NCBI GenBank assembly: GCA_000697665.1
Contig: KL197729.1
Location: forward strand, 91,375-155,374
Direction: 5' to 3'
Source of the DNA: Jaapia argillacea MUCL 33604
Lineage: Eukaryota > Basidiomycota > Agaricomycetes > Jaapiales > Jaapiaceae
DNA length: 64,000 bases
Part shown: positions 11,130-22,332 of the stretch, piece by piece
Numbering within the stretch: the first letter of the stretch is position 1
Layout: the number at the start of each line of letters is the position of its first letter
Program-made: the position numbers and the translations under genes
The notes under the pieces: generated by a model
Seen by the model: the letters and a program-made list of their open reading frames with translations, nothing else
Told to the model about the DNA's origin: nothing
Databases searched by the model: none

Positions 11130-12333
11130 GCGACGACGATTGTTTCGTAAAAAATGGAGGATGAGAAAGGATGTTCAGAGGGGCCGTTCTGCCAGTGGGG
11201 TGTCGGAGGAGCGGCTCAGATGAGGCTTATATCCCAGAGGCCAAAGCACAGCAGTTGTATCAAAGGCGATACCTTGGTGCAAACAACAAACACCAATTGG
11301 AAGCAATCAAACTGTTTCCACAATTGTTGGGCGTCACAGCGGGGCCTGGGGTGTTGCCAGACATCAGGAGACAAGATCGGCGGAAGAAGCACGATAAGCG
11401 GCTTTTGTGTGCGAGTTGCAAGTCTACCGTTAGTGTTTGTCGATAAACGGAAGGGAATACATAGCTTGAGTTGCGCTCTCCCTGGCAGGGGAAATTTGAA
11501 AGTTGGAGGCGTGCAGTGACTCGTGGCATGTGATGCCGAGAGGCCAAACATATCCTTTTCGCTGAGCCAGAGCTCTGGATCCCGGGCCTGTCCTTACCAG
11601 TCTAACAAGACGTCCTCGCTACAGTGACTTGTGAAATTATACTGGATATAGCGCCGGTCTCGTGCATGCTATGGTCAGGCAGGACGTTGTTAACTCTACG
11701 CCGGTGGCGTGGTCACGGTTGCGAAGGGAATGTGGCGATTGTACTCAAAGCTGAAGGGCAGTGAGCGTTGATAATGGCAGATAATTCTCCCAGGGAGAAA
11801 CGAGGGCAGCACAGACTTGGGCCGACTTGTGGCTAGCTCTGGGGCGACAGAAAGACACCGAATGATAAGAATGAATTGAGTCTGAGAGAGCAAGTGATAT
11901 GAGACGCCAAGACAATGGCAAGACCGAGGATATTGGACGGGCCACAGACCATACAACAACCCAGATAATGATTATGTGACAGGTTGCCAAGGACGGCCAA
12001 TCAACGGTGCTGCAGCAGAGTTGAGCTTATTGTGATCCCTCCAGCGTCTATCAACCGTCTTCCGTCTCATCAACTAACTACATCCGTCAACAATGTTCGA
12101 TTCGGGCCAGAGGGTTTGGGTTTGGGGTGTTGCTGAGCTGTTAGGGTTGATCCATCTTTGAGGGAGCATGTGGAAGTTTGGACCAATCCTGGGTACTAAA
12201 TTGTACACGAGGTCTGCCTCAGTTCCTCCAAACACGTCCCATCGAAATCACAACATTAGTATTTCGTCGAACGACCCTACTTCCTCCCCTCACCCATATT
12301 CTCATAACCACTCAATTGCACTTTGTAACTTCC
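11130..12333. other. W block, upstream of gene V
   Basis: The region is collinear with 33957-35187. Overlapping ORFs on both strands (about 11154-11519 and 11216-11551) are preserved in both copies, but neither strand looks clearly coding. This is probably the promoter and upstream region of gene V. The block ends at the CACTA-type insertion point. Confidence 0.45.
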
Positions 12334-12384
12334 CACTACGGGAAGTAATAGCATTTATTTTGAGTGTCATCGTCACTCCTTCTC

Positions 12385-12600
12385 GTAAAAAAAGTGCTAT
12401 GTACACTGGTTCGGACAACACGCAAAAAGAGTGCCTCTACGAAAACAGCCCAAGGCACTGAGAAAAAAGTTTCAGAGCGGAAAAAGTGCTTAGGCCACTG
12501 GCAACAAAAGTGCCCATGGCACGCATCAACGAGTCGGTTATTTGGAGTGCGCCAGACACTCAAAAGCCCAAGAGTGGCAACTTTCTCGACAAATGGAGAT
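12385..12600. repeat. Left subterminal repeat array of the CACTA element
   Basis: Short motifs of the type AAGTGC, GAGTGCC and their reverse GGCACT recur about ten times in ~200 bases, in both orientations. Such arrays bind the transposase in known CACTA elements. That role here is inferred. Confidence 0.6.
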
Positions 12601-14312
12601 GATTTAGGGTACAAAGGTAGGTGAGCACCAGCACAGCAAACAGATGATCGCGACGGTTCCACGTCAGCCACACGAATGAGAGAAATAGGACTGCAGAGAT
12701 CAAAGCATACGGGGGACGGGGCAGCAGGGACCATAGACAACATCCAGGAGGATTGATTGAAACGAATGTCACGGGGCATGTAGAAAGCTTGAGACCAGGA
12801 CAAATAGGAGGAAAACCATGAGCATTGGGAAGTTTGGACAAGGATCGTCGAATGAGTTGGGCGATAGTATAACTACTTGATCGAGAGCGGGGTGGCAGTG
12901 TTGGAAGATGGGTTGGAGTCGAGGGGTGAGCGTTGGAAAGTTGGGTCTGCATGAAGTTCGTCGAGAGAGTTGGACGATAGTAAGGCTACTTGATCGAGAG
13001 CGAGGTAGCGGTGTTGCGAGTGTGGGTTGTCATATCTTGTAGTCAAGTAGCTAAATACAATGGTATGAGAGTGCTCCAGACTAAAGCAACAACAAGGAAA
13101 AACTCACGTTTCGGCTGCTGCAGTGAGTACTAGTTGGGTCACCTGTATTCGCGATCTGGAACGTGATTCGATGAGTGGTTTGAAGTAGTCAAAGGGAACC
13201 TTGATACGGTGCACCAGTTGATCTTTCCCGTCTCCGAAACCTTTCTTCTTCTTGGCGCTGGTGCTGGCTTTGGTTTCGGTTCCTTCTTTGTTGGGGCGAC
13301 AGGTGATGAAAATTTGTCAGCAAGGTGATATTACCGTGATAAACAGATGTCGGGAAGGTCAAGACAGACATACCTTTGGGAAATCAGCAAGGGACGCCTC
13401 CTTGACATTAGATTTTGAAATGTCCCTGGATTTCTGGAAGGTAAATTGGTTAGCTGAGAACGGTCGTGGGATGGGATTTCAGTAACCTACTCCGTAGCCA
13501 CGGTAGCATCGACGGAGTCTCGGATCAAGTATGCATGAGCGAACATATTGCTGACATTTGGAATCATTGGTGAGCCCCTGGTTTCTTCTGTCCTAGACCC
13601 CTATGGGATGGAGGGATTGGGAAATCTTGTCATTCTTGAGCCTACAGGTTAGTAGCACAACAAATTTCACATACCGATATAGACCCAACCATCGCCTCCT
13701 CATGACAATTGTTCCTGCTGTGCGGCCAGCTTGTTCTGAATCTGAGGGTTTCTTGAGGGTTTCCTGGATCACAGCTTCGACAGCCATTGCTCTGCCGTAA
13801 GGCACCCTGGGAGGCTGGGAGTGTCATGCCTATAGCCCTATTTCCATGAGATGAGATAAAGTTAGTGTGGTGCATGTATGTAAATACAAGATATATGTGC
13901 ATATATGCATTGATATATCTGTTGACACATCTATCCACCATGACAAGGCAGAGAGTACGTACCCGTAGCTGGTTGGATCAGTCAGCATCGTCAGTCCGAT
14001 CCATCACATCTTGTGGGTAGTAATTGGAAGTTCTTTTTTCGTGAGCGTTTTAGTGGTAGCTTTGATACATTTATCCTCACCACATACAGAGTTTGAAGGT
14101 TCTGATGTCAGCATAGTAGAATTGGGATGTGATGCACTGATGGCCAGGATGGCCATCAAACGAGTTTCCGAGAAGAAGACCTTGAGGGGGATGACTTGGA
14201 TGGGTAGCTATGAGGCATGCAGACGTTATGGTGTATGGTGTCAGTGCTGCTAATCTAACAGTTCCTTTGAACGCTGCCATCCATCCCCATCCCGTGGTCC
14301 CAGGGCTGGGTC
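12600..14312 (-). other. CACTA interior with possible degenerate exons
   Basis: On the minus strand between about 13800 and 13100, short open segments are separated by intron-like stretches with GT and AG ends. Examples are segments encoding SNMFAHAYLIRDSVDATVA (about 13495-13560), SRDISKSNVKEASLADFPK (about 13375-13437) and KDQLVHRIKVPFDYFKPLI (about 13170-13230). They look like remains of a spliced gene. I do not recognise the protein and cannot say whether it belongs to the transposon or is captured host sequence. An AT-rich stretch lies near 13870-13930. Confidence 0.35.
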
Positions 14313-15439
14313 TAGTGATGTTGAGGGCCTGGCTCAGCTCAATACCTGGGGCTTGGGCTTGGCTTTGGCAGGCTCAGGCTTCACAAATCCCAAGCCTGAG
14401 CCTCAGGCCCCAAAGAGGGCTTGGTCAGGCCAGGCTCAGGCCCAAGCCCAGGCTTGTATGAGATAATGGTGAAAAACTTTGATAGATTCGTCTTGGTGAG
14501 GGTACGGAAGATACAAATGTTGAGAGACTCGCAGAGAGTCGAAGGGGACAGGATTGTTGAGGGGAGAGGAATGACCAAAATGAAGATGTGATTTGAGTCA
14601 CGAGATCTGGGTGTTGGCAAGGTCGACGGACGACGGTGGAAGCTGTGATCGCCTCGATAAGTGGGTCAGATTTGAAAGAGGTTATCACTTCGAGACAAAG
14701 ACAAACCACTCACCTGAGTCACCTCTTGTCTGTCACCGATAGCTCTGAGGCCCTCGTCCATCTTATACACCACAATTACGGCCTCGCACAAGCTCACAGT
14801 TGTTTTTGTTGGCTCGCTAGTGATTTGAAGTGAAGTGTCGGGGGCGGCGTGAGCACTGCGATGCACCTGATGGATGAATAAAAGTAAGGGTTTACAGAAA
14901 TCCAATCACCGACTTGGAGCGTACCATTCACTTCTGGTCCTATCTCTTAAGCAAAAAAGTTACCTGCGGTTGGATCATCATCACAGGTGACGACAATAAT
15001 CCCGATTGTATCACCCCCTTCGGTTCAAAAGTTCCTGGCCATGTTGGACTGCAGGACCATGACAATAAGTTGACCTCCAAAGCAGGAAAGTGGATAATGG
15101 GTCCCCACCTGTCCCCGCAGTATGATACCGAGGACGTTTGCGACTTGTCACTGTGACATGGCATCACAAACACACCCTCTCCCTATCCAACTTTTGTGCT
15201 GCTTGGGTTCTATGTCCTGCTCATTGAAAACTGAGTACCAGAGTCCACTGGCAGCACCAAATATCTCTCCACTATCCCATCATACAAAGCCTGGGCTCAA
15301 GCCTGAGGCTCAGGCTTTCCACCAACCAAGCCTGAGCCCAAGCTCTATGCAGGCCTCTTATTGGGTCGGGCTTGGCCCAGCTTTTGAGGGTCGGGCTTGG
15401 CTCGGCTTTGGGCTTCAAGCTGAGCCCTCAACATCACTA
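14313..15439. mobile_element. Non-autonomous hAT-type element, 1127 bp
   Basis: Both ends carry the same inverted repeat, TAGTGATGTTGAGGGC. The flanking octamers are GCTGGGTC on the left and GTTGGGTC on the right, an 8-bp target duplication with one C/T difference. Eight-base duplications are diagnostic of hAT elements. Next to each end is a subterminal region dense in CCTGAGCC, AGGCTCAGG and GGGCTTGG motifs in both orientations. No transposase frame is present, so movement would need an enzyme in trans. It lies within the CACTA-type element and is therefore younger than that insertion. Confidence 0.8.
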
Positions 15440-17217
15440 GTTGGGTCCACACTCTTGGGACAGTGGCAGAGTTGGAACAGGGTTGAAGGACGTACATACC
15501 ATGGCCACAGTGGAAGCCAAAGCTAAGAGCTGACCTCCTCCTACTTGTAGATTCGTTGACGAGTCACAGTGGCAATTGAATGTGCAGGCGGTTTTCTGGA
15601 GAGGCGTGTGAATTTGGACTTGCATGAGTTTGCATTGCATCGACGCATCTGTGGTGCAGCTATTGATATTCATTTGGGGTTTGAACTCAATTTAAACTCA
15701 GTCTGCTCCTCCCCACAACATTGTCGTTGTCGTTGTCCAACTTGTCGCTGCACACCCCATCATTGCTGCCTGAAAATAACTTCTCATCCTTGTCAAAGTG
15801 TTGTGGAGAGTCTCATTTGTGTACCCATCACAAAAAAACTGGCCCTGCTCTTATTGCTCATAATTAAGACTCACACACTAACCCAAGGTTTGAAGGAACA
15901 CTCATTGCTCATGCCAATGAGAATGTCATCCAGATAGGCACAAAATTCTTGTAAGACAATGTTCCTGTCGCACCAGATAGTTGGGCTTAAAGCAATGCGC
16001 ATATAGCCTGCTTTGATGGAGGCACCACCTTCTTATGATGTTTTTGTGAGTCGTTCGTGCACTTGCTAACTTAACCTGGTTTGTCATGCTCAACAAAATT
16101 CCACTCAGCCTGGGCACTTGTGCTACAATGTCCCACTTGCTGCCCCTCACCCACCCATTACCCCTTCAACCATCATGTACACACTCCTTACACTACCCTG
16201 GTCACGACCTACACGCTCTCGCCACCCAATGCACTACCCACGCACCCACCCTATATGCACTTCCGTAACCCCACTGCTCCCCATGAACTGCCGCTAACCC
16301 ACACCCCATGGCTACCCTACCTGCGACCAATGCTTCATAAGTTGTTGCACCAGCAAATTTGCCACCCTCACCTGCAACCAAATTTGACCCTCTGGCATCC
16401 GGTGCCAATGTCAAAGCGATCATGAGTTTCCTTCAAGTAAACGTTGTCATCACGCAAGGTGGGTTGTATTTCAATGTCATCGACCCTTGAAATTTATTAT
16501 TGTCACCACAGGTTACTGAGACTTTTCGGACCACTCCCAGCCCAGCATACAATCACAAATACGGATCTATTGGCGCCCCACCCCAGGCCCAAATAGTGCA
16601 CAACCATGAGTGAGACGTGAGTGAGGCCCAACCGAAGAATAGCAGCAGTGAACCATGGGCCAGGGGTCCTATAGACATACAGGTCACTTGAGCTCCCGAC
16701 GAGAAGGTCGTCACCCCCTCCCCGTTATGTGTGCCCTCCTGTTATACACCATATGCCGCACGCTACCCCCATGCTATATGCTACTACCACCCCACTCACC
16801 ACCACGGCCTCCATACGCTCCCCTCTGTGCCTCACGCAACCACCCTACTCATTCCTGTTCTGTCTACATCTACCCTCCACGCTTCACGCCACCCTACACA
16901 CTCTGAAATGCCAAAACTCCCACAAGGGATGAAGCTGGCATTGTGATGTACAGCATCGACAACAACAACGCCCACAATGATGCTGAGGTAAAGGCAACCA
17001 GCTGTCCGAATGAAGTATAGCATTCCCACCACAGTTGGAGGATATCACATGTGGTATCTGCAAACCATGGTGGTAATACTATGCTGTGCTTTGCTATGAC
17101 CGTCCCTAGGCCCCTCACCCTGACTCAACTGCCATCTGTGATTGTGACTTGTTTTCCCTGTCATGTGAGGTCACCCCTTCTCAGATCGTCTCCTGCTGGC
17201 ATGTGATGCTTACCAAA
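15440..17217 (+). other. CACTA interior, degenerate Pro-rich sequence
   Basis: The stretch from about 16080 to 16930 is C-rich and reads as Pro/Thr/His-rich in several frames. Pieces look like old exons on the plus strand: one encoding FDPLASGANVKAIMSFLQ before a GTAAAC donor at about 16437, with an upstream TAA stop in the same frame, and one encoding EAGIVMYSIDNNNAHNDAE before a GTAAAG donor at about 16988. The hAT element at 17218 interrupts it. I do not recognise the gene. Confidence 0.35.
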
Positions 17218-20200
17218 TAGTGTTGCTGTGGTCCGGTTTTGTTCAGTTCAGTGGTGATTTTTTTGAACACAGAACCTGACCCCATATTCGGTTCATGTCT
17301 TAACTAGAACCTTGAATAGAACATCTGTGAACCCGTTCAATAGGTCCAGTTCAAGTTCAGAACATGTTTGGACAGGTTCGAGGTGCACAAACATATATCA
17401 GCAGTAGTAGATTAATTCACACCTCATCAGTGTTTGGTAGCCCTAAGTACTTGAGAATATCGGTAGCCTGATGTGGTGCAGATACTCAGCCATTGCAGTA
17501 TGTGCTTTTGAGGAGCTGCAGAGCCTCAAAGACATCTGGAAGAAGATGATTATGCCGTGCTGCACCCGTGATACCCCCACTCGAGAATGCTTGCTCTGCT
17601 GCAACTGATGAGCCAGGAATTGCAAGGTAGTCCTGTGCCATCCAGGATAGAATAGGGTAGGTCAATATATGATGCTAGTAGCAGAAGCATTGAGCTCGAC
17701 AAAAAAGGATGGAAGGTGATACAACACATACCCCCCACCATCGAACCACCTCGCCATCATCAAGGTCTTCGAGGGGAGCTTCAAGGTATGACTTCAATTC
17801 CTGATAAGGATCCTGGTTTGCAAGGCTAGCAGCTTGATGAGCCTGGACAGCTGATCTCATCCAAGAACTTCCATAACACCCTGCTGTAGGTCTTGCAGTA
17901 GATGGTAAGGGTCTGCAGCCATCTGGAACACATGAACACAAGGAACCGGCGAGGCAGATGACAACTCACCAGATGTTGCAGTATTGACCTCTGCATTGCT
18001 GTGAGCAACAAGGTACTTATTGAACTTGGAACAATAATGTCAGACAACAGCAGGAAACGATCAAAGGATACTTACTCGAGACTCGAGACTTTTCTTCCCA
18101 GCTTCCACCCATTTGGCATCCCACTTATCTACAAAATAGGCCATCTTGATGCTGGGATTCAGCATTTCAAAATCTCATTGTTAGCCAAACCAGGACAATC
18201 GTGAAGTCCAGATGTCGCACCAAGACATATAAAATATGCATCAGAGTTGTCAGTTTTACGATACCACTTCCCTAGATTATCAAGTCCAGCTTGGAGTGAG
18301 GGTTTGATGGTCAAAAACTTGCTTGCCCTTGAGAACCGCTCCCAAGTCTCTTGAAGTAGCTCAAGAACGGGGATGGCCTGCCATAGGGTAGGGTGAGACG
18401 CTGACGAGAATGTTTGATGTGCATTTGAAGGTTCCTAATATCTGGAACATCAGTTGATATTCAGACTTTGAGTTGAAATAGAGACTTACTTGGAGAACTT
18501 CGTGCATGAGTTCCAACTTCTTCCAGTCATCAGAAGAGAGGTGAAAATCATAATATGTTTTCGCTGTGAGGTCCAGGACTTCGTCTGCTGAGTTGGCAAG
18601 TCTTGTAAATTGGTCAACACCCTGAATCCCGTCAGTAACCTCAAAAGCTGTATGCAAACAGGCATACCTTCCGCAACAGAAGGATTCATTCAAGAAACTT
18701 GAATAGAGAGGCCCACTGTGTGTGCACCCATAACAAGAGCTGTAAAACAGGTATGTCAAGATCTTTGCATGTCTTGCGAAAGTATGCTTGGGCCTGAGGA
18801 GATTTCCAGATCTATGGAGATTACAGTTAGTTAACAAAGCAATGACTTCATGTGATGCATGTACCTGGCTAACAAGAGTGAGAGCTTTACCAACAACATC
18901 ACCAACTTCATAATCGTCAGCACCATCATCATTATCAACAGCATCTGTGAGGCCAGCGAGGTACTTGTTCAGTTCGTCGAGGTTGAGGCTTTCACCTCCG
19001 TCACTAGTCCGTGCTTGAGCAAAGGCTGTCTGAATCTTCTTGATCATGGTCTTCTTCATAGTCGGTGAGATATCCTTGATAAAATGCTTGGCACCCAGGT
19101 GAATGGCATGCTCAAGGCACCTATGAAAATAATGCCATAAGTTATGAAAAGCATGAGATCGAACCTCAACAAACTCACATGATTCATCTCTCCTTAGGAT
19201 CCCACCTCTGTTTCATTGGGTCTAATGTTCCCCCAAATGCTCTCACAGCTGTATTGTTGTTAGTTGCATTGTCAGCCATGATCCAACCGACCTTGAGACA
19301 AAGTCAGAATGAGCCAATGCGAGAATGATGTTATATTACCTTTCCTTCGATGCTGTACTCCTTAACTGTCTTTGTAAGGTATGTTGCAATATTCACACCA
19401 CTGTGATTACCCTCGAGATGGGTGAAGGCGAGTTGTTCATTCTTTAGGTCCCACTTGTGAGGCTTGTCCAGAGGAGCATCAATGTATTGGGCATTGATTG
19501 CGATGAACAGGACACCTTCGTTTGTCCAACAATTCCTGTCAAGAGATATCTCTGAAGGAATAGACTGGTAACCAGGGTTGAAAGTCAGGATCAAAGTAGC
19601 GACAAAAGACAAAAGTACTTACCACTAGATGTTCCTTCACTTTGGACTTGACTTCTTCAGCTTGGCAAATGACCTCGCTGCGGATCTTTGTGCAGTGCGG
19701 GATGTCCTTGTTGCTCAACGCCAGACGGACAAACTTGAGGAGCCGTTGAAACAGGCCCTTATCAACAAGCTGAAAAGCCTATAGTTCAAAAGAGAATGAG
19801 ATCTAATCAAGGCATGCAAGAGTGGCTACTGACCTCATCTTTGCACACAACAAATTCAATGATGTGATCTAACAGTCCTTCCTTTGTGTATTGCAGGGCT
19901 CTGGGAACGAGAACACCATCTAGTGTTGACTGAGCCCTGAGACAAAACAATATATTAGTCAATACCTAAGGGACCAGCTATCTGCACGTACAAGGTTCCC
20001 TTCTCTTTGCCACCTGGGATGGCCTGCCAGTTCATTGTAATTCTGGCCTCCCGACATTTGTCCCAATAAATGGGGAAATGATCATTTGGGTTTCTAGTGT
20101 GAAAGAGTGTTGAGTATCTAGCTGAAGAGCTCTGAATGAAACTTACCAAACAATATGGGTACACAACGTCGTAACGTTTCCCAGAAAGAAACTTTTGTTA

Positions 20201-21449
20201 TCGGAATATCCTGCATCTCTGAAGGTGTCCATACCTCAGCAAGGAGGATAGAGTGTGGAAACAAAAGGGAGAACATACTTGCATACACTACACCGCCAAC
20301 CTTCCTCCAGGATATTCGTGTCAGGGTTGGTCCACTTCTCGCATGTAAAAATGACCTTCACATCAGCTGTGTGCCCACTGTTTCATGTGGGAACGCCAGT
20401 CTGTTGAAGCTGAGACATGTTAGTGGGATAGAATACAAGAAAATTGTGTGATACGTACTGCCGCACGATCACCATCGAGTATGGCCTTGAGTTGCTCATA
20501 CTCTTTGTCTCCATTGGCTGCATCCTTCACATGGGATCCATTGCCATCACCTCTGTTGTGCGCTGTATGGTCAGTGATTGCTGTGGAGGTTGTTGGCGTG
20601 CTCTCGGTATTGTCTTGATCCTCCAAGTCCGAGTTGTGGATGGTTGCTGGAGCTGCACGTCATTTTGCTGGGACAGGGTTGTCGTTGTTGTTCTCCACAG
20701 CCTGCTTGTTTGTTGTTGTATGTGGAGATGACTTCTGGGGTTTGGCGTTGTTGTTGGGGTCAGCGATATGAAGAGAGGGTCGTGTCCTTTGTCCAGAGTG
20801 CCGAGAGCCAGCGGCTTTGTTGGCAGGGGTTTTTCCAAGAAGCGATAGGGCGTTTAGAGACTCTGAGACTGAGGAACTTTGTGAGAGTACTTTGGATGGC
20901 CCTGAGATTGGGGTGTCATCATCAGTGTCATTGTAAAAGACAATTTGAGAGGCAGGGAGCAATTGGCCATCAGGTCCCACAGCACAGCCAGCCATGACTC
21001 TGAGAGATACCAGTGTAGAAAAGGGGGAATATTGGAGCCATTTTATACATTGAGGAGAGTGTTGTCGCCAGTCTGCTGGGCAGTCCAAGAACACAACAGT
21101 GAGATGACAGCCTTTGCACTGCTGGCAAGAAGATCATCACTAAATGCCCACTTGGTTGGTAACTTTATCCTTAATTGGGTGATTCTCTGGATAACACTTA
21201 TTCTAACTCAGAACAATAAGACTCCACATCCCGAAGGCTGGTGAAGGCACTCTGAAATGTCATTTCTGGATGGGTTCATGGGGTTCAAATGGGTTCTGAA
21301 CCCATTCAGGAGACCCAACCTTCTGCTGGACCAAGAACAGGACCATGTGTTCGGTCTGGTGATCTACTGGAACTGTGGACTGGACATATGGTCCTGTTTG
21401 GGTTCAGAACATGTTCAAAGTGGTTCAGAACTGAACCACGGCAACACTA
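17218..21449 (-). mobile_element. hAT-family DNA transposon, 4232 bp
   Basis: The left end reads TAGTGTTGCTGTGGTC and the right end, inverted, reads TAGTGTTGCCGTGGTT. The flanking octamers TTACCAAA and TTACCACA form an 8-bp target duplication with one mismatch. Subterminal regions on both sides are rich in GTTCAGAAC and GGTTC motifs. The transposase gene lies inside on the minus strand. Terminal repeats, octamer duplication and transposase together make the family assignment firm. The element sits inside the CACTA-type element. Confidence 0.88.
17486..20995 (-). pseudogene. hAT transposase, multi-exon, damaged
   Basis: Exons on the minus strand give the order expected for hAT transposases of the RICESLEEPER/BED type. 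After an Asn/Asp/Ser-rich N-terminus (about 20995-20460) comes a BED-like zinc finger (Cys-x2-Cys near 20290, GNVTTLCTHI near 20155). Next comes a Thr-Leu-Asp-Gly segment with an EFVVCKDE motif (about 19830-19930) and the RNase-H-like core with HSGVNIATYL (about 19331-19560) and MADNATNN (about 19280). The C-terminal hATC dimerisation region contains WMAQDYLAIPGSSVAAEQAF and ends at 17486. Two lesions are visible: an in-frame TGA at 20660-20662, and Asn where the first catalytic Asp (Asp-x-Trp) is expected near 19540. The protein was probably nuclear and is now likely inactive. Confidence 0.75.
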
Positions 21450-22332
21450 TTACCACATGGCATGCAGGACCCTCAATACCTGGAAGGGTCGAAATTCAGG
21501 ATGGGGTCTTAATCTTCATCTTGAAAATCGGGCCTTCCTATGTACGCACATTAATGTCACTTGAGTTTCCTCAAGTGAAACAGGTCTGTTCATCCTTATT
21601 CCTCACATGACTCTTGCTCAACAGTTTCCATATTTCATCCCTGTCTCAACAAAGTTGAATCATATTGTGCTGGATCTCACTGGAAGCAAGACTCCACTCA
21701 AGTTCGGCCATGTCTTTATAATTGTCTTCAGAGCCCAAGGTTTGAACTCCTCCAGATATTGAGCCCTAACCTAACCACCTCAAAACTCTCAGGTTCAGTT
21801 ATCTGTCGCCTGTGGCCTTCCTCCCAACACTCCCAATATAGCAGGGTTCCCCTCCCCCACTCAGTGATAGGATTTGCTTGGGTGAAAACAGACGGCGTCG
21901 TATGGCCCATGTATTGGACCCATTGTACTTGCAAATAGAGTGTTTTCTTCAATATAATTGACTGCCTAATCCGCTGAGAGAACAAGTGCCAGATGCTATT
22001 CATGAGGAGTGCTGATGACACTTCAAAATGAGCCCCGGACACTACTCATTTCGAGTGCTCAGGACACTACAAAGGAGTACCATAGTTGTTCCTTTTAGAG
22101 GGACGCCTTTGCTCAAAAACAGTGCCCTCCCCTCAAAAAGAAGTGCCATCTGCTCTGGATGTTAAATAGCAATCATGTCCGGTCCAGAGCACACAGCACT
22201 CATCATAAAAGTGTCCAAGGCACTTGTTGTACAAGTGCTATGGGCACTCGTGGGTGCTCCTTTTGAGAGTGGTGGACACTGGTTTTGCCAAGCTTCCATC
22301 ACTCTTTTTCAGTGGACTTACTTCCCATAGTG
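21450..22332. other. CACTA interior, right part, with subterminal array
   Basis: The first 150 bases contain an open plus-strand frame (to about 21610) that may continue the degenerate gene cut by the hAT element. From about 21990 to 22290 there is a dense array of AAGTGCC, GGCACT and GAGTGCT motifs, mirroring the array at the left end. Nothing else is recognisable. Confidence 0.5.

Larger units (their letters stand above)
5195..12333 (+). repeat. Segmental repeat unit 1 (blocks P to W)
   Basis: The sequence is collinear with unit 2 (30208-35187 for the second half, 22390-23540 for blocks Q-R) and with unit 3 (35497-38030 for the first part). Landmarks shared in order are a CAGTCAACTCAGCCCATGAA start, the Q block, R sub-repeats, the S block with AATACCAACGTCAAAC, the Ser-rich exon T, gene V on the minus strand, and the W block ending in GTAACTTCCC. 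The unit stops where the CACTA-type element is inserted. Divergence between copies is roughly 5-15 percent by eye. Confidence 0.75.
12334..22332. mobile_element. CACTA-type DNA transposon, host to two nested hAT elements
   Basis: The left end begins CACTACGGGAAGTAA and the right end, read inverted, begins CACTATGGGAAGTAA, so the terminal repeats match 14 of 15 and start with the CACTA signature. Flanks read TTCC on the left and TTTC on the right, a 3-4 bp target duplication with one transition. The paralogous locus near 35181-35190 reads straight through (AACTTCCCAGCTTCC) without the element, which fixes both ends. Subterminal arrays of AAGTGCC-like motifs lie inside both ends, as is typical of this superfamily. 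Removing the two nested elements leaves about 4.6 kb. I found no intact CACTA-type transposase, so the core looks degenerate or non-autonomous. Confidence 0.8.

Noticed and set aside
11154-11551. Open frames on both strands upstream of gene V
   Set aside because: They are preserved in both units but on both strands equally, which fits shared ancestry of the DNA rather than coding.
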